Made by a program: the position numbers and the translations under genes. This document shows positions 43,201 through 57,600 of a stretch of 64,000 bases of DNA, piece by piece (position 1 is the stretch's first letter; every line of letters starts with the position of its first letter). The notes beneath the pieces were generated by a model, which was given only the letters and a program-made list of their open reading frames with translations, was not told the DNA's origin and made no database searches. The stretch lies in contig NC_059372.1 in the NCBI RefSeq assembly GCF_019703515.2, positions 21,403,931-21,467,930 of the forward strand, written 5' to 3'. The DNA is from Myxocyprinus asiaticus (lineage: Eukaryota; Chordata; Actinopteri; Cypriniformes; Catostomidae).

Positions 43201-46200
43201 GCCATGAGCATAACTCACCCCAGCAGAGAAGCCCACTACTGAGTGAAGATCAGAGGAACAATCTGAAGGATTGTTCCCTATCTGTCACTCACTCGACGTT
43301 GTGTCGATGTAGTGACACTAGGGGTCACTCTTAGGAGCCCGAGACACCTCTGGTCTTTGATAAAAGGCTAATGAAAATTGGCGAGTGGTATTTGCATGCC
43401 ACTCCCCCGGACATACGGGTATAAAAGGAGCTGGTATGCAACCACTCATTCAGATTTTCTCTTCGGAGCCGAACGGTCATGCTCACTGAGCTGAATTCCC
43501 ACGACTGTTCATTCACCTCTGCTGGATCTGACGGCGCATTTCAGCGGCTTCTCCCCCCTCTGCACTGGTGCGCTGCAGAGAATGCCCCTGGGCGCTTCAG
43601 CAGAAATAAAAGAGTATATTTCTCTAAAAGAGTATATTTCCCTAAAAGAGCGGCACACACGGAACGTCTTTTTAAAGACGCGTCTTTCTAAAGATGCTTT
43701 TCCGATTGTGTGTTATTCCTGGTTGCGCTCGTTACCTCTCGCCTTCTGACCGTCACGATCACTGTCTTTCATGTCTGGGCACTGCTCACGTGGAGACAGC
43801 GTTCGTGGATGGTCATGTTCTCATTGCGAGAACAGAGCCCCAGAGGCTCCCCTCCTCGGTCCTTTTACCCACGGCTATGAGGCCAGCGCGGCTAGGACTG
43901 GGGGCGATTTGGGGACCCCAATGGGACCGCCTCCGCTGGGTATCCCCCCGCGGACCTCCCATTCCCCAGCACGCTCGTCTGCCACGATCGGGCTTCCGGA
44001 TGAGTCCGCCAGCTCGTCTCACGGCGAGTTCGACCTCTTATTCGGAGCCCGCAAAAGTGATGAGCTCTCGAGCGCAGCATCGGAGAGCGGGCTCGTCCAG
44101 TCGGAAGCCTCAGCTGGGCTCCTCCCTTCGGGGATGATTGCCCAGTCACAGGCTGACGCGGAGATGACGACATGCTTTCCCGGGCAGCCGCGAGCGTCGG
44201 CTAGAGTGGAACCCTCTGCTCGCCCTGAACCCTCGCGGCTCGGTGATTGGTTCCTGGGCTCGTGGCACCGCTCAAAGCCACACCCCACCCCCGTTCCTTT
44301 CTTCCTGGAAGTGCATGAAGAGCTGACAAGGTCGCGGGAGGCACTTTTTACTGCCCGGTCCCGATCTTTTCAGCTTCCCCGCCCTCACTACCCTCGATGG
44401 TGGGGCGGCCAAGGGCTATTTGGCAATCCCCCAGTGGATAAAGGCGCTCGCGGTGCACCTATGGCCGCAGAGCACCGCCACCTGGCGTGGGTGCCCAAAG
44501 CCCCCATCCAAGGCCTGTAGGTTTAAGTCGTCTCTGACGGCCAAGGCCTACGGTGCCGCTGGACAAGCCGCCTCAGCCCTGCACGCCATGGCTCTCCTGC
44601 AAGTCCGCCAAGGTGCTAAAGGAACTGCACGAGGGTAGTTCCGCCCCGGGATTGATGCAGGAACTGTGCTCACGGGCGGACGATGGCCACACTAGTGGTC
44701 CAGGAGTGCCACCTTTGGCTCAACCTGGTCGAGATGGGTGAGGTCGACAAGACACGGTTCCTTGCTGGCCCCATTTCCCAGGCAGGCCTATTCGGCGACA
44801 CCGTCGAGGACTTTGCCCAGCAGTTCTCGATGGTGGAGCAGTAGACAGATGCTAGCTGACAGATCCTGCACCCCGTCTACTCATCGCCAAGGGCATCCCC
44901 CTGCGGTGACTGCACCGGCTCCGCCGCAGCCCGCCCCTTTGGCCCGGCCCCAGCGTGGAGCCCACTGTCTCGCAGCCGCCCAGAACCCGTGAAAGGCTTC
45001 AAAGCGCCCGTGAGATGGGCAACCTAGGGACAATGAAACCCGCTGCTCTGGAGCTGGTAAGCAGATCTCTCCATCTTTTTGTTACCTTTTGCATTTAATT
45101 GCACTGCATGCCCAAGTGGCAGTACAAGCAAGAGCGGTTTCCTTGTCCCTGGGTCACGTATCCGGTGTGCACGGCCGTCATCACGACCACCGTCCACCAC
45201 TCAATTTGGCAGGTTTGGCGCTCCAGCGGCAGTCTCCCGCCCCTGAGCGCCCAGCTGTGGCACAAATCCGCCCCCGATGTGACAGTCTCCATGGGTCACA
45301 AGGACAGGCCTCTTCCTCCCCCATCCCAGGCTGTTCCGGGGGTGGTCACAAGGAGCCAGGTAAGTGCTTCGATGTCCTTAGACTCAGCATGGCCACGATG
45401 TGGTGTGGCACCTCGAGCTCCGCCCCGCTGCGAGGCCCCACCTGCCGGTACGTCTGATGACGTTGTCCCTTTGGTCCCCCTTGCGCGGAACTTGAACGCA
45501 TGGTTTGCGATTTCCAATCCGTCACGAGGGCTGGTCCGGACCATCCGACTCGGCTACGTAATTCAATTCGCCGGGCGTCCGCCCAGGTTCAGCGGTGACC
45601 ACTTCACCTTGCTACCTTGCGCGGAGATCGCTACCCTCCTATGGAAGGGCGTGATAGAACCTGTCCCTCCAGCCGAGATGAAGACGGGGTTTTTCAGCCC
45701 CTACCTCATCGTACCGAAAAAAGGCGGTGGGTTGCGGCCAATCTTGGACCTGTGAGTACTGAACTAGGCTTTACACAGACTCCCGTTCAAGATGCTGATA
45801 CAAAAACGCATTCTGGCAAGTGTCCGGCATCAAGATTGGTTCACAGCGGTAGACCCGAAGGATGCGTACTTCCATGTCTCGATCCTTCCTCGACATAGAC
45901 CCTTCCTGCGGTTCGCGTTCGAGGGTCAGGTGTATCAGTACAAAGTCCTCCCTTTCGGCCTGTCCCTGTCTCCTCACATCTTTACGAAGATCACAGAGAC
46001 TGCCCTTGCCCCGTTAAGGGAGGTGGGCATTTACATTCTCAACTATCTTGACGCCTGGCTAATCCTAGCTCACTCTCGAGACATGTTGTGCGCACACAGG
46101 GACCTGGTGCTCTCACACCTCAGCCGACTAAGGCTTCGGGTCAACTGGGAAAAGAGCAAGCTCCTCCCGGTTCAGAGCATCTCTTTTCTTGGATTGACGG

Positions 46201-49200
46201 CGCGCCTTACAAACGAGCATGCGCAAATATGCGTTTTCCCCCAGTGAGCCTACTTGCACAGACCCTGTGCAAGGTCAGGGAGGACGAGGAGCAGATCGTC
46301 CTGGTAGCACCCTACTTGCCCGCCCAGACGTGGTTCTCGGACCTCACGCTCCTCACAACAGCCCCCCCGGCGAATCCCCCTGAGGAAGGATCTTCTTTCT
46401 CAGGGACGGGGCACCATCTGGCACCCGCACCCAGACCTCTGGAATCTCCATGTCTGGCCCTTGGACGGGACGCGGAAGACCTAAGCGGTGGTAGACACGA
46501 TCACTCAGGCTAGGGCCCCCTCTACGAGGCGCCTGTATGCCTTTAAGTGGCGTCTGTTCGCTAAGTGGTGTTCTTCCCGTCGGGAAGACCCCAGAGATGC
46601 GCAGTCGGATCAGTGCTTTCCTTCCTGCAGGAGAGGTTGGAAGGGAGGTTGTCCCCTTCCACCTTGAAGGTGTATGTTGCCGCCATAGCAGCACACCACG
46701 ACGCAGTCGACGGTAAGTCCTTAGAGAAGCACGACTTGATCATCAGGTTCCTAAGAGGCGCCAGGGGGCTGAATCCCTCCAGACCGCGCCTCATTCCCTC
46801 ATGGGACCTCTCTGTAGTTCTTCAGGGTCTACAGAGAGCCCCCTTTGAGCCTTTGCAGTCAGCCAAGCTTAAGGCACTCTCCTTGAAGACTGCCCTCCTG
46901 ACTGCGTTCACTTCCATCAAGAGGGTAGGTGACCTACAAGCGTTCTCTGTCAGCGAAACGTGCCTGGAGTTTGGTCCAGGATACTCTCACGTGATCCTGA
47001 GACCCCGACCGGGCTATGTGCCCTTTTAGGGACCAGGTGGTGAACCTGCAAGCGCTGCCCCAGGAGGAGGCAGACCCAGTCCTGTCGTTGCTGTGTCCGG
47101 TGCGCACTTTACGCATCTATATGGATCGCACGCAGAGCTTAAGAATCTCTGAGCAGCTCTTTGTCTGCTTTGGTGCACAGCGGAAAGGAAGCGCTGTCTC
47201 CTAGCAGAGGATCGCCCACTGGCTCATTGATGCCATAACTGTGGCATATGTCGCCCAGGACATGCCGCCCCCGTTAGGGTTACAAGCCCACTCTACCAGG
47301 GGTGTAGCAGCTCCCTGGGCCCTGGCCAGGGGTGCCTCTCTAACAGACATTTGCAGAGCAGCAGGCTGGGCAACACCCAACACATGTGCAAGGTTCTACA
47401 ACCTCCGGGTGGAACCGGTTTCATCCCAGGTAGTGGTACGCAACACATGCGGATAAGCCCGGGATAGCTGGCCGGGTGTATCGCTTGCACATAGCGCCTT
47501 CCACCTCCCTTGGAGCTGAAGACGTGCGCCATTAATTCCCAGTAGTGTTCACAAACTTTGTTCCCTGGTTGACTTCCTCCGAGCCCTGTGGCAGTCGAGT
47601 TTTTGGAGAGACTCGCTGCCGGCCCAGTACACGTGCGAACTAAGAGTCCTGTTCTGGGGTAGGTGCTCCGCATGTGGCGGTACCCTGTAAGGCTGTAACC
47701 CCATGCAATATATATCTTCCGCTAATTCATTTCCCTGTTGGCAAACTGCGTCTTCCTTGGGCAGAGCCCCTCTGCCCCAGTCTCCATGTTTGTAGTAACT
47801 CCTCCCCCATTGGGCAGGATCTACCTTGAAGACTCTCCACATGGTTGGAAAGACCATGTGACGTATTTTTCCACTTAAATATCCCCCCCTCTCTTTGGGC
47901 GAGGTATGGTCTCCGCGGTGTCTTCCCCTTGGGAGGGACACCCCCCGACTAGACCTGGCGGCCCAGACGGATAATCCCCTTTCTTTTTTAGGGAGTGGAA
48001 AAAAAGAAGGGGAAAAGAGGCCACGACTGGGTTAAGCCTGTCTCTATCTTTTGGGAAGTCGAATTGTCCCCAAAAAGGGCCGTTCGACACTCATAACTAT
48101 GTTGGGGGAGGTTACGTGTCGACCTGGTGTGCTGGCTATGAGGCAAACAGTAGTCTGCCCACCACACACCACCAGTTCACGTAACACAGTTCAGCCAATT
48201 GTGGCGTTTCGTATAGGGACCCCTAGTGTCACTACATCGACACAACGTCGAATGAGTGAAAGATAGGGAACGTCATGGTTACTTGTGTAACCTCCGTTCC
48301 CTGATGGAGGGAACGAGACGTTGTGTCCCTCCTGCCACAACACTGATGTTGGGCCTCATATATTCAGATAGAAGACAAAGGCAGGCCTAATACAGTCGTA
48401 AAAACCTAACTCAAGCCCCCACCTTCCAAGTCGTAAATCTTACTGATAAAAATCGTGCCAAAATCAAAGGGAGTCCAAAACAGACTACAAATCCATGAAG
48501 CCTTGCTCACTAAAGATCAAACTCTCAACTCCTATTGGATGAGGCACACAACAGAACGTCCCTCAAACATGACATCATCAGGAGTTGAAATACCTCTGAA
48601 ATGCTTCCAGAATTGGCTTCCAGCGACTTTGTTTGCAGCGTGTGGACGCAGCTCTTCGCTGCTCTCCGGTGCAACCTCATGGCACAAGGAAGTAACGTCC
48701 GACTTGAAACTGTGGCCATACAATCTCCATCTCGCTGGACGAGTTGAGATTACTCTGTGTTCAACCGAACACTCTAACAGATCCGAATGAGACCGCCGAG
48801 CAATTCGCATCTTCATCCGTTTGCCTACAGAAGTGAAGAGATTAAAGATTTCTCTTCCATCTTCAATCAAGTCGACATTTCTGAGTTCTCCGCCAGCCCG
48901 CCGAGAATCAACAGCCGTACCGCCCGCCGACAGAGCGAGGAAACGGCCTCCCGTCATCACACGAGCCTCAAGGAACCGGGTCAGAGTTAAAGGACGGAGG
49001 AAAACACATTCTACCTGTGTCCCCATGCGATTCAAGTAAGAGGTTTACATCTGGGCAGAGACAGAATATTATAGTGTGTTATTCTTGTGTTTCAAGGTTT
49101 TTGCTTGTACAGTTTACGGACCGCCATGTCCGCTCATTATTAATACTCAGGGTATTAATTATCACAAATTCATTTTGCTGTATTGTGGTCCAACCAAATT

Positions 49201-51608
49201 GGATTGTTGTACAATTTCGCCATCGCGGGTGAGACAGCAACTGAGTTCATCCATTAAAGAGTCAAATAACACGGGACTTTTATGAGCCGTCCACCGCGTC
49301 TCTGAGTGATAAACTGACAGCTGTTTTCTCTCCCACTATCGCAAAATCGGCTTTAGGGTTGTCACTTAATTAATTCTCTCTCTCTCGTACTAACCACACA
49401 CCCACACACACACACACACCTTATGTATTATAGGATTATTTTTTTATTCCCATATCTAATCATATCACTGTTTAGTTTGTAGTTGTAAGTCGGAAGTTTA
49501 TTGACTGCATTGTATTAATTATTAATTGATATTACTGCATAAATAAACGTTGTTTATATTACAAAGAGAAGTGTTTTGGTTTGTTTTGCATACACCTGTG
49601 TCATGCTGACGGGATGTCAGTGCTCGGATTCAAACCTTCATTCATTGTCTTTTTTTTCCGGAAAATCGATATTCTTCGGATGTCGATTTTCCTAAGAAAA
49701 CAATCTAATATTGAGACTGTTTTACTATTTAGTTATTAGTCCCTGATTTCAGGGTGGTGCCCCATCAATGTTAATCCTTATTAATATTCTATTGATTTTT
49801 GATCATTGATAATTATCTTTGATGATTGAATTTGAATGATCAATAAGCTAGTGTTAATTTTAATTAATGTTTCATCGATGTTAACATTTAACGATTATCT
49901 TTGATAATTGTTGATTTAAAGGATTTCAAAAAGCTAACATTGGTTCTCATCAATGTTCTATTGATTTTAATAATTAATAATTATCTTTGATAATTATTAA
50001 TTATTGCTAATAACCAAACTTGCTCCTAAACGTAGCACACTACATTTACTGGAGCCCCATATGAGGTTTTAATGAGTTAGATTCAATTGATTAATTTAAA
50101 TATTAATTAATAACTACAGAAATAATTATTAATTATTTCTGATAGTAACACTGATCTAAACAACCAGTAAAGCCCTACACTGAACTACCCGCTGAAATGG
50201 TCGGACCTTATATCGGCTCCTCAGCATAAAACCTGAATGAGTGGTTGCATACCAGCTCCTTTTATACCCGTATGTTCGGGGGAGTGGTATGCAAATACCA
50301 CTCGCCAATTTTCATTGGCCTTTTATCAAAGACCAGAGGTGTCTCAGGCTCCCAAGAGTGACCCCTAGTGTCACTACATCGACACAATATCTCGTTCCCT
50401 CCATCAGGGAACGGAGGTTACACAAGTAACCATGACGTTTTCAAGCTGCCATTTACAGCCAGTGCAGACTGGTTTCATTTTTGTATACACATACACAATA
50501 TAATATAATATAATATAATATATAAACAGTACATATAGGAGGACATTAAGACATTGTAAAACTTTGAAATTATGTGTATCGTGAAAAGTGCTTTATAAAT
50601 AAAAATAAATAGTCTATATATAGTATTGAGTTTTATTTGTCTTTAATCTGTGCTTCCATGAATTAAAGTTGTTATGTGTATGTTTATTCTTTACAAATAC
50701 AATGAAATAACAGGTTATAACAATGAATAAATGAAATGAAAAATGAACAATTTAAGTGTGCAGTCGATGTTCTCCCTTCTTAAACGGCAGGTCCTTTCAT
50801 ACTGTTATGTTTAACTTCATATTTAAGTGTAGTCCATGTAACTGAACACTAGTTAAAAGATAAATATGAGACATGTGAATGGGCACCTCTGTGGCTCTAC
50901 CAGTCTAGACATACAAATCAAGTCAAAACAGGTGACATCATGAACCCATTTGGTGTAATATAAACATGTTATCATGACAGAAGGAGTACAGAATGGCTCT
51001 TACGTGTGACAAATGCTCCTCCAGCTCCTCCACCTTCTCCAGAGCCACATTCTTTGTTTCAGCATCCTCCAGCAGTCCTCCAACATCAAAAACATTATCC
51101 AGGTATGCCTGGATCTGCACTGACAGCTTATCGCTTTCTGTGTGCTTGGATTTCTGTAAGGGAACACAGGGATTTCTCAATATTTTCATCGTATGGTTCT
51201 CCAAGACCTTAAAAATACAGTATCTTCATTAAGTGTGTTTGATTCTTTTTCTAATTTATTTAGAAATATATATAGTATACAGTATGTGTGTGTGTGTGTG
51301 TAACTATGTTTATACTACATTGTGGGGACCAAATGTCACCACAAGGACAGTAAAACCAGAGAAAACCTACCTTGTGGGGACCAGCCAACGGTCCCCATGA
51401 GGGGAATGGCTTATTAAACATACTAAACGATGTTTTGTTTTTTTTGTTTTTTATGTAAAAATGCAAAAAGGTTTCTGTGAGGGTTAGGTTTAGGGGTAAG
51501 GTTATGGTTATGGTTAGGGGACAGAAATTATCATTACATCTGTAGAAAATCCATAAAATGCATGGAAGTCTATGGAGAGTCCCCACAATGATATAATAAC
51601 ATGGTATA

Positions 51609-51654
<46 letters not shown>

Positions 51655-54600
51655 ATTGTTCAGGAACTACTTTATATAGTGATTGTTCATGCCTTACTAA
51701 TAAAAGTTAAAAAAAAAAGTGTTTAAGACCATTTCATTAATAGTGTTTCAGTAGCGATTTACAATTATAGGCGCAAATTTACAGTAAGCATTGACTGAGT
51801 ACCTCTAGGAAGTCATCAAGACCCAGTTTAGTGAACTCATACTGCAGATGTACACGGAAGTTCATGTCCTCCACTGAATGGACAACAATGTTGATGAACT
51901 GCATACAAGCCACCTGGGACACAATAAACACAGTCAAAAATGATTTTGAAAATGTTTTTCTTGCACAAACAGGTATAGAAGATGCAGTGCAGTGCTTTTA
52001 AGCACATACCATAAAGTCGATATTTCCATCTTCACTACGAAAGTACTCCATCAGCTTCTCAAAGCGATGCTTCTCCTTACATACCTGAAGTTTCAAATAT
52101 TTTGAATTATACAAACATATAAACCCAATAACCCGAGTCCAGAATTAGCAGATTTGTAAAGTGATAAAATTAGTGTAATAATATAGCTCTCAAATTCTTA
52201 CACATCAACATCTAATTTACACATAAACCATAACATAGTTTTCTTTCTTTTCTTTAGTTGTCTAGATCCGATTAAAGAGAAACAAGAGAGTATGAGGTTA
52301 CTGGGTAAAGTAACATAGCCTTACCAGAGAAATGTAAGCATCATTACAAGCTTTATGGAAAAGCAAGAGAACACAATTAAGGGAATATTCCAGGTTCAAT
52401 ACAAGTTTGCTCAATCGACAGCACTTGTGGCATAATGTTGATAACAACAAAAAATAATTTTGACTCAAAAAAGCAAAAATCGAGGTTGCAGAGACACTTA
52501 CAATGGAAGTGAATGGGGCCAATTTTTGGAAGGTATAAAGACAGAAATTTGACACCTATAATTTAATAAAAGCACTTATATTAAGTCTGTTGTTATAACT
52601 CATGTATTATTTGAGCTGTAAATTTGTTTATATTGTCTTTTTTTTACAGTCGTTTTAGGTTTTTAGGGTTTGTTGACATTATATAGACATGGCAACAAAG
52701 TTTTAAAATTGGCTAGGACTTTACTCAGAAAAGGTTAGTAAGCAATTTTATCACTCTAAAATAATGTTAACTCACATATTGTTTACGTCTTGTGCAGTGT
52801 TGGGGGTAATGCGATAAAAGTAACGTGTGATACATAATCAGATTACTTTTCCGTGTAACAAGTAAAGTAAAGATATATTTTTTATTTTAGACCATAAAAT
52901 CTGAGTTATTTTTAAAAATAAGTAACTCGTTGCTTTTGTACACCTCTCCATTCCCGGTATTGCGATAAATCAGGAGTAAAAGTGTGCAAACTTCGAGGAG
53001 GGGCATGATGGGCATTGTAGTTCTACAGAGCGGGAGGCTTACTAGAGATGTTCAATGAAGTTGTAGTATGTGTGTGCATGATGGGTATTGTAGTTCTATA
53101 GAGTGGAAGGCTTACTAGAGATGTTCAATGAAGTTGTAGTATGTGTGTGCATGATGGTTATTGTCGTTCTAGAGAGTGGAAGGCTTACTAGAGATGTTCA
53201 ATTAAGTTGTAGTATGTGTGTGCATGATGGGTATTGTAGTTCTAGAGAGTGGAAGGCTTACTAGAGATGTTCAGTTAAGTTGTAGTATGTGTGTGCATGA
53301 TGGGTATTGTAGTTCTAGAGAGTGGAAGGCTTACTAGAGATGTTCAGTGAAGTTGTAGTATGTGTGTGCATGATGGGCATTGTAGTTCTAGAGAGTGGAA
53401 GGCTTACTAGAGATGTTCAATGAAGTTGTAGTATGTGTGTGCATGATGGGTATTGTAGTTCTAGAGAGTGGAAGGCGTACTAGAGATGTTCAGTGAAGTT
53501 GTAGTATGTGTGTGCATGATGGGTATTGTAGTTCTAGAGAGTGGAAGGCTTACTAGAGATGTTAAATGAAGTTGTAGTATGTGTGTGCATGATGGGTATT
53601 GTAGTTCTAGAGAGTGGAAGGCTTACTAGAGATGTTCAATGAAGTTGTAGTATGTGTGTTCATGATGGGTATTGCAGTTCTAGAGAGAGGGAGGCTTACT
53701 AGAGATGTTCAATGAAGTTGTAGTATGTGTGTTCATGATGGGTATTGTAGTTCTAGAGAGTGGAAGCCTTACTAGAGATGTTCAATTAAGCTGTAGTATG
53801 TGTGTGCATGATGGGTATTGTAGTTCTACAGAGTTGGAGGCTTACTAGAGATGTTCAATGAAGTTGTAGTATGTGTGTGCATGATGGTTATTGTCGTTCT
53901 AGAGAGTGGAAGGCTTACTAGAGATGTTCAGTTAAGTTGTAATATGTGTGTGCATGATGGGTATTGTAGTTCTAGAGAGTGGAAGGCTTACTAGAGATGT
54001 TCAGTGAAGTTGTAGTATATGTGTGCATGATGGGTATTGTAGTTCTAGAGAGAGGGAGGCTTACTAGAGATGTTCAATGAAGTTGTAGTATGTGTGTGCA
54101 TGATGGATATTGTAGTTCTAGAGAGTATGAGCCATGCATATCAGCGGCGATGGGCAGAGCACAACAAGTCTTCTTTTAGCCCACCCTGAGATTTATGTTT
54201 TAAAAATGGCAAAATATTGCTGGTAAAGGAATGTAAATCTGAATGCTTCAGTGGAATCCAGTTGTACTCATCATTTGCTGTGCTGGATTTTTTTGTGCAC
54301 TGGAGCTTAATTGAGTAGCCATCATAAACTTCGCCACGGTCATGACAATCACAGCAAGAGTTAAGAAATGTGTTCTCATAAGGCAACATTTTGTCAAAAA
54401 TGTAACATCCGGGTGATAATTTGATTCTCACGATTGATTCATGTATGCTGCATTTAAAAGTGTGTAAACACACATTTTCGTGATATTATACATCACAGGC
54501 ATAAGCCGGAGAAGTCTTCCCATGGCCATGGCATGATTATATAATTAAATACAACATGGAATGATCGCTGACTGTTTGTGCATCCGAATTGCTTTGTTTT

Positions 54601-57600
54601 AAAGCTGCCCGTAACTACTTCTCTAGGATCAGTTTGCATCCGAACTGCTCTGTGATAAAGCATTTAACATTCAACATTCAGTTGAGTGAAATGTGATTGA
54701 TTCATGTGTTAATACACGCTGCATTAAAAAAATCAGTAAACCAAAATGGCCAAATTCAAAATATGACCTTTGTAAAATGCTTGATTAAACCAAACGACAT
54801 CAGCTTCTTGTTTGTGTACATAATGCTCCACTGAATTAATTGTGGGACATTTAATTCATGCCTCTAAATTCAAAGTTAGGTTAACCACAGACTCTTTGAA
54901 GACTAGTTTTACTAGAATCTCTGCAGGCTTTGTTTTTGTTTAATTTCACAGTCTCTCTTTCTCTCTCTCATAGCAGTGGGTCCGACATTGTTGTAACTGC
55001 TGCGTTGATTAGCTCTTCTAGTTTCTCATGGTTGAGTCAGCCAGTTATGGGGTAATTGGCCCGTTTCCGGGCCAATTTAAATGACTAGGCCAGCAGAACT
55101 GGAATGGTTGAGTGAACAGTCGAGTCTGCGGGCAATTCACTCTCCCCAAAACACTTATCCTTATCAGACGTGGGCTTAATGAAACGACTGGCTTAAGATG
55201 TGGTGTTTTCCCACAAATGCACACTATTTAGAAAGGGAGAAAATAACTGTGCCATGAGACATGGCTAACTACAATTGCTTTTATATGTGAGGGAAAGAAT
55301 AGAATAATTGCAAAAACAAGCGACCCCACACTCTTTGCCTCCAAAATATAAACCTCTTTACAACATTTAAAGGAATAGCTCATCCAATAATGAAAATTCT
55401 GTCATCATTTAGTCCCCCTTGTGTCATTACAAACCTGAATGATTTACTCCCACCTCTTCAAACTTTGCAAATGCATTGTGATCGGTATTGAGAGAAGATA
55501 TTCAGTGAATAATGACTTAATTTTTGGGCTGTGCCTCATATAAAGCTATTGTATGGCTTCAGAATTGGAATGCGGCCCAATTTTATGGTTCATTTATTAT
55601 GCTTTTTCTGTCCTTTTTGGAGCTTGGCATTCTTTGGTTACTGTATGTATATGTTATATGGAAGACAGCAGTATGAACATTCTCCAAAATATCTCCTCTT
55701 GTGTTCCACAGAAGAAAGAAAGTCATATGGGTTTGGAACAACATTAGGGTGAGTAAATGATAACAGATTTTTTATTTTTCTGTGAATCTTTAAGGTACTA
55801 TAATTGTTTTTGTAACACACATGGAAAAGTATATGTCCCAAGGTTCTACCTCTTTGAAGTTATCAAACGCAGAGAGGATGATTTCATGGCCTCCTCGCAC
55901 CAAACATACAGCAGCCAGCAGTTCCAGGACCAGCGCTTTTGTTCTAAAGGCAGAACAATAGCTTTTGTGAGTGTTCAACCAGACCAGAGCTGCAGAGCAG
56001 GATTCTCACAATATGAAGGGTAACATTACCAACTTGACAGATCATTACCCACCCACACCTGCTTAGATCTATCCTTCAGGGAGAGCTGCAGCTTTGTGTC
56101 CATTGTTTTCAAAATTAGAAATATGACAGGAGGGGTTGATAGCTCACTTTCATCTTGAGCTTTTCATATGGGGTCATTTCTGATGTTGAGTATGAGTAAA
56201 TGTAGGTGGGGTAATTTTTCTACCATGTTTTGGAATGACACAATCCAAAACATTTTACAGCACTGTTAACACATGCTCTGTATGGCCCTTTAAACATCTC
56301 AAGAAACATACTTAACATTGAAGTGTCAGGCTGATAATTCATGAATTTTCCTATTCTTATGGGAACTGATTACAAACAAAATTTCAATTTGATAAAATTG
56401 ATCACATGTCCTCCATGATTATGTTTGGGTTCTCAGAGACCAGAGGTGTAAAATATGAATAAATGCTATGAATTTTAACATGCTTGATTTTTTATTTACA
56501 GAGCATACTATGAAAGTACACTTGATTTATTTACCTGTATTTTTCTACAGTGTTTTTCCTGGGGTCAAATTGATCAAGGAATGTTACTGGACAACAGAAA
56601 CAGATCAATATTTAAGTCCTTTTTTACTATAAATTCTCCTCCCTGCCCAGTAGGTGGCGATATACACGAAGAATGCAAATTGCCAAAAACAAAAGAAGAA
56701 TGTGAAAGTGGAGATTGATAGTAAAAATTGACTTAAATATTGACCACTTTCTCACCCACATTTATCATATCGCTTCTGAAGATAAAGATTCAATCACTGG
56801 AGTCATATGGATTACTTTTATGCTGCCTTTATGTGCTTTTTGGAGCTTTAATATTTTGGTACCCATTCACTTGCACTGAAAGGACCAACAGAGCTGAGAT
56901 ATTTTCTAAAAATCTTTGTTTGTGTTCAGCACAGGAAAGTAAGTCATACACATCTGGGATGGCATAAGGATGAGTAAATGATGAGAGAATTACATTTTTG
57001 GGTGAAATATCCCTGTAAGATAACAATTGGAGGTTACCTCTTTTTACAGTGTGATACAACACAGGTTTAAAATTTCAATAATATATGTCAAATGGGCTTT
57101 GGTTAGGTCAGAGGAACATTGTAAATAATTTGGAAGGAAAATAATAGGTTATTTCTGAAATTACCTTTATTATTTATTATTATTTATTCTCTGAGACCCT
57201 AAGTATAAAGACAGTAAAGTGATCCATGAGGGTTAAAGGCTCAAGCTTGAATCTGATTGAGTGATACATTGGAACAATAATTAACTGAGCTCCAAGAATG
57301 ATGCTCTCCAAGAGTGAGATGATGTCAGGGGGGTTTTCCATGCTTCAGTGTGAACTCATCTAAGCTCTGGCTACAAATGTACTGAGCTCAAACTGACACT
57401 AATCCTCTCTAAAGACTTAATTCATACCAAACAAAAGTACAGCTCTAATCCCCAACTTCACAGCCCAACCACAACTATAGGCCACTGAAGGTATTCAGTT
57501 GGCTCATCAGGTAGTTACAGCTTAATCCTCTTCAAATATCTAACACCATAAAGTTTTTAGGGTGTTAAATAGAGCCCTAGTTCTTACCTCGGGTTCTTAT

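Larger units (their letters stand above)
43273..50439 (+). mobile_element. DIRS-type retrotransposon, degenerate, with a solo LTR inside
   Basis: DIRS elements integrate with a tyrosine recombinase instead of a DDE integrase and have inverted terminal repeats. This copy has a left inverted repeat from 43273, a gag-like ORF with N-terminal Cys/His motif, a reverse transcriptase, a tyrosine recombinase, an internal complementary region at 48219-48327, and a right inverted repeat ending at 50439. Both ends carry GTT. It lies in an fmnl1 intron in the antisense direction. RNase H is missing and several frames are broken. Subtracting the 1.83-kb insertion leaves about 5.3 kb. Confidence 0.88.

Noticed and set aside
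43813..44288. Minus-strand ORFs across the DIRS gag-like region
   Set aside because: GC-rich DIRS sequence leaves antisense frames open; only the plus strand gives the Cys/His motif and the similarity to the second copy.
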